Shown: positions 61,092 through 64,000 of the stretch, one piece after another
Numbering within the stretch: the stretch's first letter is position 1
How the letters are laid out: the number at the start of each line of letters is the position of its first letter
NCBI RefSeq assembly: GCF_002093665.1
Contig: NZ_MRWE01000007.1
Span: 62,001-126,000 of the forward strand
Length of the DNA stretch: 64,000 nucleotides
Source of the DNA: Rouxiella badensis
GTDB lineage: Bacteria; Pseudomonadota; Gammaproteobacteria; Enterobacterales; Enterobacteriaceae
Reading direction: 5' to 3'
The notes under the pieces: model-generated
What the model saw: only the letters and a program-made list of their open reading frames with translations
Told to the model about the DNA's origin: nothing
The model's database searches: none
Translations under genes and position numbers: made by a program

Positions 61092-61265
61092 AAAAGGGAG
61101 GCCATCGCTGAGTGTTTAACTCATCTGACTATGGATGCCAGTATCACCGCTCGGCCTTTTTTCGAAAATTGCGGCTTTAAGGTCAACAAAGAGCAACGGC
61201 TCGAGGTGCGCGGTGCGCTAATGACGAACGTCGAGATAAATAAAAGGCTGACTGAAAGCGGATAA
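61092..61265 (+). pseudogene. C-terminal remnant of a GNAT acetyltransferase
   Basis: About 57 codons encode the GNAT C-terminal core: a helix remnant EAIAECLTHL, then MDASITARPFFENCGF and KEQRLEVRGALMTN. The order ASITARPFFE-GF-V-KEQ-VRG is typical of small GNAT proteins with a 'xEASxxARPFFExxGF' block. The acetyl-CoA binding N-terminal two-thirds is missing, and no start fits. It begins at the methyltransferase stop codon, in the same frame. Confidence 0.7.
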
Positions 61266-61343
61266 ATTTCTGCATAAGATCTGAGGATCGGAGGGGGATT
61301 TGGGCTTATGCTTAAAATCCCCAGTCAACAAGGAGGTTAAGCG

Positions 61344-61991
61344 ATGTATCAACTTTACTACTGCCGAGGCAAGGCCAGCCTGACGCCGCATATGCTGCTC
61401 GAAGAACTCGGAATACCCTTCGAGTTGGTTAACGTCGATGTCAAAAACAATCAGCACAAAAGCGCTGAATATCTGGCGCTTAACCCGGTAGGTAAAATTC
61501 CTTTATTGACCGACGGTGAGACGGTTATCTCTGAAACTGCGGCTATCTGCTTCTATTTGTCTGATAAAAACCCAGACTGCAATTTTGGTCCCCTCGTGGG
61601 TTCACCCCAGCGCGGTGAGTTTTATCAGTGGCTATTTTACCTGACTAGTACCTTGCAAACTGAGCTGATGACCTACTTTATGCCGCAAAAATATAGCGAA
61701 TGTGGGAAAGCTGAAATCAGAGAGCAGGCCTGCAAAAATATTGCCGACACGCTGGACCTGATCGACAACAGGCTGCGCCGCAACAGGCAAGAGGGTAAAG
61801 GACCTTATTTTCTGGGGCAGGATTGCACGGTAGTGGATTTGTTTATTCTGATGCTTGCCCGCTGGACCCGTGATATGCCGTACCCGGCAAGAGCCAGACC
61901 GGACTTCGGAGAATACTTGCCGCGGATTGCCTACCGTCCTGCGGTCCAGCGTGCCTTTGCGACAGAGAAAATTGATGCCCCATTCTATTAA
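61344..61991 (+). CDS. Glutathione S-transferase family protein
   Basis: The 215-residue protein has an N-terminal thioredoxin-like glutathione-binding domain (about 1-80, with NPVGKIPLL and ETAAICFYLSD) and an alpha-helical C-terminal domain (about 90-205, with DCTVVDLFILMLARW). Beta-class bacterial GSTs use a Cys near residue 10; here YYCRGKAS has Cys 7. It probably conjugates or reduces electrophiles. AAGGAGG gives a strong ribosome site. It converges on the type III secretion genes. Confidence 0.9.
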   Translation: MYQLYYCRGKASLTPHMLLEELGIPFELVNVDVKNNQHKSAEYLALNPVGKIPLLTDGETVISETAAICFYLSDKNPDCNFGPLVGSPQRGEFYQWLFYLTSTLQTELMTYFMPQKYSECGKAEIREQACKNIADTLDLIDNRLRRNRQEGKGPYFLGQDCTVVDLFILMLARWTRDMPYPARARPDFGEYLPRIAYRPAVQRAFATEKIDAPFY

Positions 61992-62020
61992 CACCGGCAG
62001 GTCACCGGGCGAAGTCTGGG

Positions 62021-63151
62021 TTACTCGTCTTCGTCTGCCAGTCTTTCCTGATACTCGCTAAACGCCTGCATCACCGTTTCACGTTGTTCGACGTCTTCAA
62101 AGCAGGCTTCCGGAAGCATTTTGACCAGTTCGACCATGCGTCTTGCATAGCCGTGTTGGCTATGACCTTCCGGTAAGATACTGCTGGCGCGTTGGTACAA
62201 CCAGTCGCTGTAAACCCAGGACTGCTGAACAATTTCGAGCAGTTCTTCGGTAATACGGTCACCCGTCACCTCAGGGATCTTCAGGTCTTTGGCCATTTTT
62301 TGGCTGTGATCTTCGATGGTCATGAATTGCAAAATGCGTTTAAGGTCGGTGACGACGGCGGCAAGGCGAATGTCACTGACGTCATTTTCGGCCGAAAGCT
62401 CGAAGGCGAGGGCGCGGATCAGCGTCTTCATTTTGCGCTTACGGTCCTTAAGCTGACGGAACTGCGAGAACCAGTAATTCAGACCTGACTGCCTGCTGGC
62501 GGCCTTCTGATACAGACGGCGAAGCTCACCGAGCGCACTGCGGTGGAGGCTGCCGAATTCCAGACTGCCAAATAATTGCAGTAGCCAGTCTTCATCATCC
62601 ATCACCTTATTCAACGCCTGCTGCAGTTTTTTACGCCGTGATGGAGAAATATTCTCTTCGTTGAGCATGCTGCCCAGCATCAGCGCCATCTCACCGGCAT
62701 CCATTTCATTGCGCTTCATCGAGTTGAGCAGGTCATCGACTTCTTCCGCTTCTTCAATGCCGCCAATCCGACTACGCAGTTCTTTAATCTCGTCTTCGCT
62801 GGCGGTGCCTGCTTTAACAAGTTTTTGCACCATGCTGCGCGGTCGAGAACGGTCTGTGCCTCCGGTGCCTCCCGATTGGCCGCGTCCACGTCCCGGCGAT
62901 GAACCTATTGTAAAACCGATATTTTCCTGCGTCTCGTACATGGCTTCATCGGTAGGAAATGCGCCTTCCATCTCCATAAATTCCGGCTCAAGCTGGTTTT
63001 TCGCCATCTCCATAGCTGAATTGGCCGGCGTTACCTGCGTCGCCTTGATGTTCGCCGTTCTTAGAGGGGAATGATTAATCGTATGGGCGGCGATGTTCTG
63101 CGGCGCGTGAACCTGCGCACGAACGGTCGAGTGTTCAACCTTAATCTGCAT
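62021..63151 (-). CDS. sctW: Type III secretion gatekeeper SctW (SsaL/SepL/YopN-TyeA family)
   Basis: The 376-residue HrpJ/YopN-type protein has a disordered N-terminus (residues 1-85, Gly/Arg/Ser-rich near 80-100) and then an all-helical body with the HrpJ domain (about 105-250) and a TyeA-like C-terminal domain (about 290-370). It controls the switch from translocator to effector secretion at the export gate. I start at the ATG at 63151 with GAGGAC upstream; the gene overlaps the sctL end. It is the last T3SS gene on this side: in SPI-2 ssaM follows, here the GST gene does. Confidence 0.82.
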   Translation of the reverse strand: MQIKVEHSTVRAQVHAPQNIAAHTINHSPLRTANIKATQVTPANSAMEMAKNQLEPEFMEMEGAFPTDEAMYETQENIGFTIGSSPGRGRGQSGGTGGTDRSRPRSMVQKLVKAGTASEDEIKELRSRIGGIEEAEEVDDLLNSMKRNEMDAGEMALMLGSMLNEENISPSRRKKLQQALNKVMDDEDWLLQLFGSLEFGSLHRSALGELRRLYQKAASRQSGLNYWFSQFRQLKDRKRKMKTLIRALAFELSAENDVSDIRLAAVVTDLKRILQFMTIEDHSQKMAKDLKIPEVTGDRITEELLEIVQQSWVYSDWLYQRASSILPEGHSQHGYARRMVELVKMLPEACFEDVEQRETVMQAFSEYQERLADEDE

Positions 63152-63806
63152 AATAACCGTCCTCACGCATTTTCAGCAGCCGTGTAAGAATCGCGTCGAG
63201 CTGCTCTTCAAGATTGATCGACAGCGTCACCAGCGGTGTGACCAGCCGCGCCTCGCCCAGTCCTAGCTGCGGGTTCATTTTCACCGCCAGAGAGGGATAG
63301 GAGGCAAACGACTGGCGCAGTTCTTCCCACTGGTCAGGGCAGACAAACAGCGTACCGGCTTCCTGCTGCAGCATTTTATCGAGCACTTCACGCAGCCGAT
63401 CGAGCAGTAGACGACAGCCGTCCTGCTGCAGGTAAAACTCTTTAAACACCTGAGCCAGGATATTGCGCATCTGAGGCTCCAGGCGTTGGATAATATCGCC
63501 CTCAAGCTCATGTTCACAAATAAGCCATTCCACCGCGTCTGCGACGGCGCTCTGGCGATGGGCCGGCGCGTCTTCCTCTGCCCACGCTTGCCCTTCCTGT
63601 CTTGCGGCCTCGCGTTCTTCGGCACACTGTTGCTGGATGTTGTCGAGATATTCCTCGGCACGGCTGCGCAGTTCTGCCGCCTCCTGATGAGCACGCTCAA
63701 TGATATCGGCCGCCTGAATATATTCTTCCAGATTGCTGGCCGTTATGACCGGCCCGTGGTGGAAACATCCGGCGAGCTGTTTAACGACAACGTTTAGTCG
63801 GCTCAT
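63141..63806 (-). CDS. sctL: Type III secretion stator protein SctL (SsaK/YscL/HrpE family)
   Basis: The 221-residue protein has an N-terminal helical coiled-coil part (about 25-95, AHQEAAELRSRAEEYLDNIQ) and a C-terminal FliH/V-ATPase E-like domain (about 110-215). SctL links the SctN ATPase to the cytoplasmic sorting platform. Length is close to SsaK (224). The ATG overlaps the stop of the upstream ORF by four bases (ATGA), and its own end overlaps sctW, showing coupled translation. Confidence 0.85.
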   Translation of the reverse strand: MSRLNVVVKQLAGCFHHGPVITASNLEEYIQAADIIERAHQEAAELRSRAEEYLDNIQQQCAEEREAARQEGQAWAEEDAPAHRQSAVADAVEWLICEHELEGDIIQRLEPQMRNILAQVFKEFYLQQDGCRLLLDRLREVLDKMLQQEAGTLFVCPDQWEELRQSFASYPSLAVKMNPQLGLGEARLVTPLVTLSINLEEQLDAILTRLLKMREDGYYAD

Positions 63807-64000
63807 ATAAAACGTCCTATACGCAGTAACCAGGGTATCGGCGAGCCCAGCGTTGGCACGACTTCACTTACCCCAGGCGGGAGAATAATTTGCATGGCGT
63901 TACAGACCTCGCAGTGCTCCGATGCGCTGCGCCACCAGGCCGTGCCGGTTTCCTGCGCCTGTTCAACCAAGGTTTCGGGGCTAAGGCTGGCAGGCCGTGG
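63803..64000 (-). CDS. Type III secretion cluster ORF upstream of sctL, C-terminal part (cut by window edge)
   Basis: The 65 C-terminal residues are readable (ending WLLRIGRFI), and the frame continues beyond the right edge. A CEVC pair is present near the end. It is coupled to sctL by ATGA. In SPI-2 the same position between ssaJ and ssaK holds a small sctK-like protein. The identity here is inferred from position only. Confidence 0.6.
   Translation of the reverse strand, partial: PRPASLSPETLVEQAQETGTAWWRSASEHCEVCNAMQIILPPGVSEVVPTLGSPIPWLLRIGRFI

Overview
The window is an Enterobacterales chromosome segment. The order metG | apbC(mrp)-udk-dcd-asmA-yegH | galF-[O-antigen genes]-gnd | hisIFAHBCDG-hisL | yeeZ is the classical enterobacterial neighbourhood, and the housekeeping proteins are close to their E. 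coli counterparts. The accessory content and the join to dacC-ybjG and a type III secretion locus argue against Escherichia itself. A Yersiniaceae or Hafniaceae genus (Rahnella, Ewingella or Hafnia-like) is plausible but not proven by sequence reading alone.

Region 1 (1-11.0 kb): the N-terminus of a RidA-family gene diverges from an IclR-type regulator. A YqhD-type aldehyde reductase, metG and the apbC-udk-dcd-asmA run follow, then yegH on the opposite strand. Region 2 (11.0-25.0 kb): galF, an RfaH-type JUMPstart/ops element, then manC-manB-wzm-wzt-methyltransferase-wbdA-wbdB-wbdC. This is an ABC-transporter-dependent polymannan O-antigen locus. The three-domain polymerase and a methyltransferase without kinase make the E. 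coli O8 / Klebsiella O5 type of homopolymer the best guess. There is no wzx, wzy or wzz. Region 3 (25.0-37.6 kb): gnd, a multi-spanning membrane protein of glycosyltransferase-C style, a decayed heptosyltransferase remnant, and the complete his operon with its polyhistidine leader and attenuator; then yeeZ.

Region 4 (37.7-56.9 kb) is a scavenging island. It holds a HisP-like ATPase without permeases, a polar amino-acid ABC transporter with an FAD amino-acid oxidoreductase under a divergent LacI regulator with two identical palindromic operators, an NlpC lipoprotein, and an M20 amidohydrolase with a HisJ/Q/M-like transporter that lacks its ATPase. It continues with yohJK, a lone sugar-binding protein, an aldose dehydrogenase, an M20 peptidase/MFS pair divergent from a LysR regulator, and a HAD phosphatase.

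Region 5 (57-64 kb): dacC and ybjG, an isochorismatase-family hydrolase, a methyltransferase with a GNAT acetyltransferase remnant behind it, a glutathione S-transferase, and the edge of a type III secretion cluster (sctW, sctL and a truncated upstream ORF) in the order seen in SPI-2.

The least expected element is upstream of the isochorismatase-family gene. A 27-codon leader ORF has seven consecutive threonine codons using all four ACN triplets, and is followed after 30 nt by a perfect intrinsic terminator just before the structural gene. It looks like a threonine-sensing attenuator in front of a gene not known for such control.
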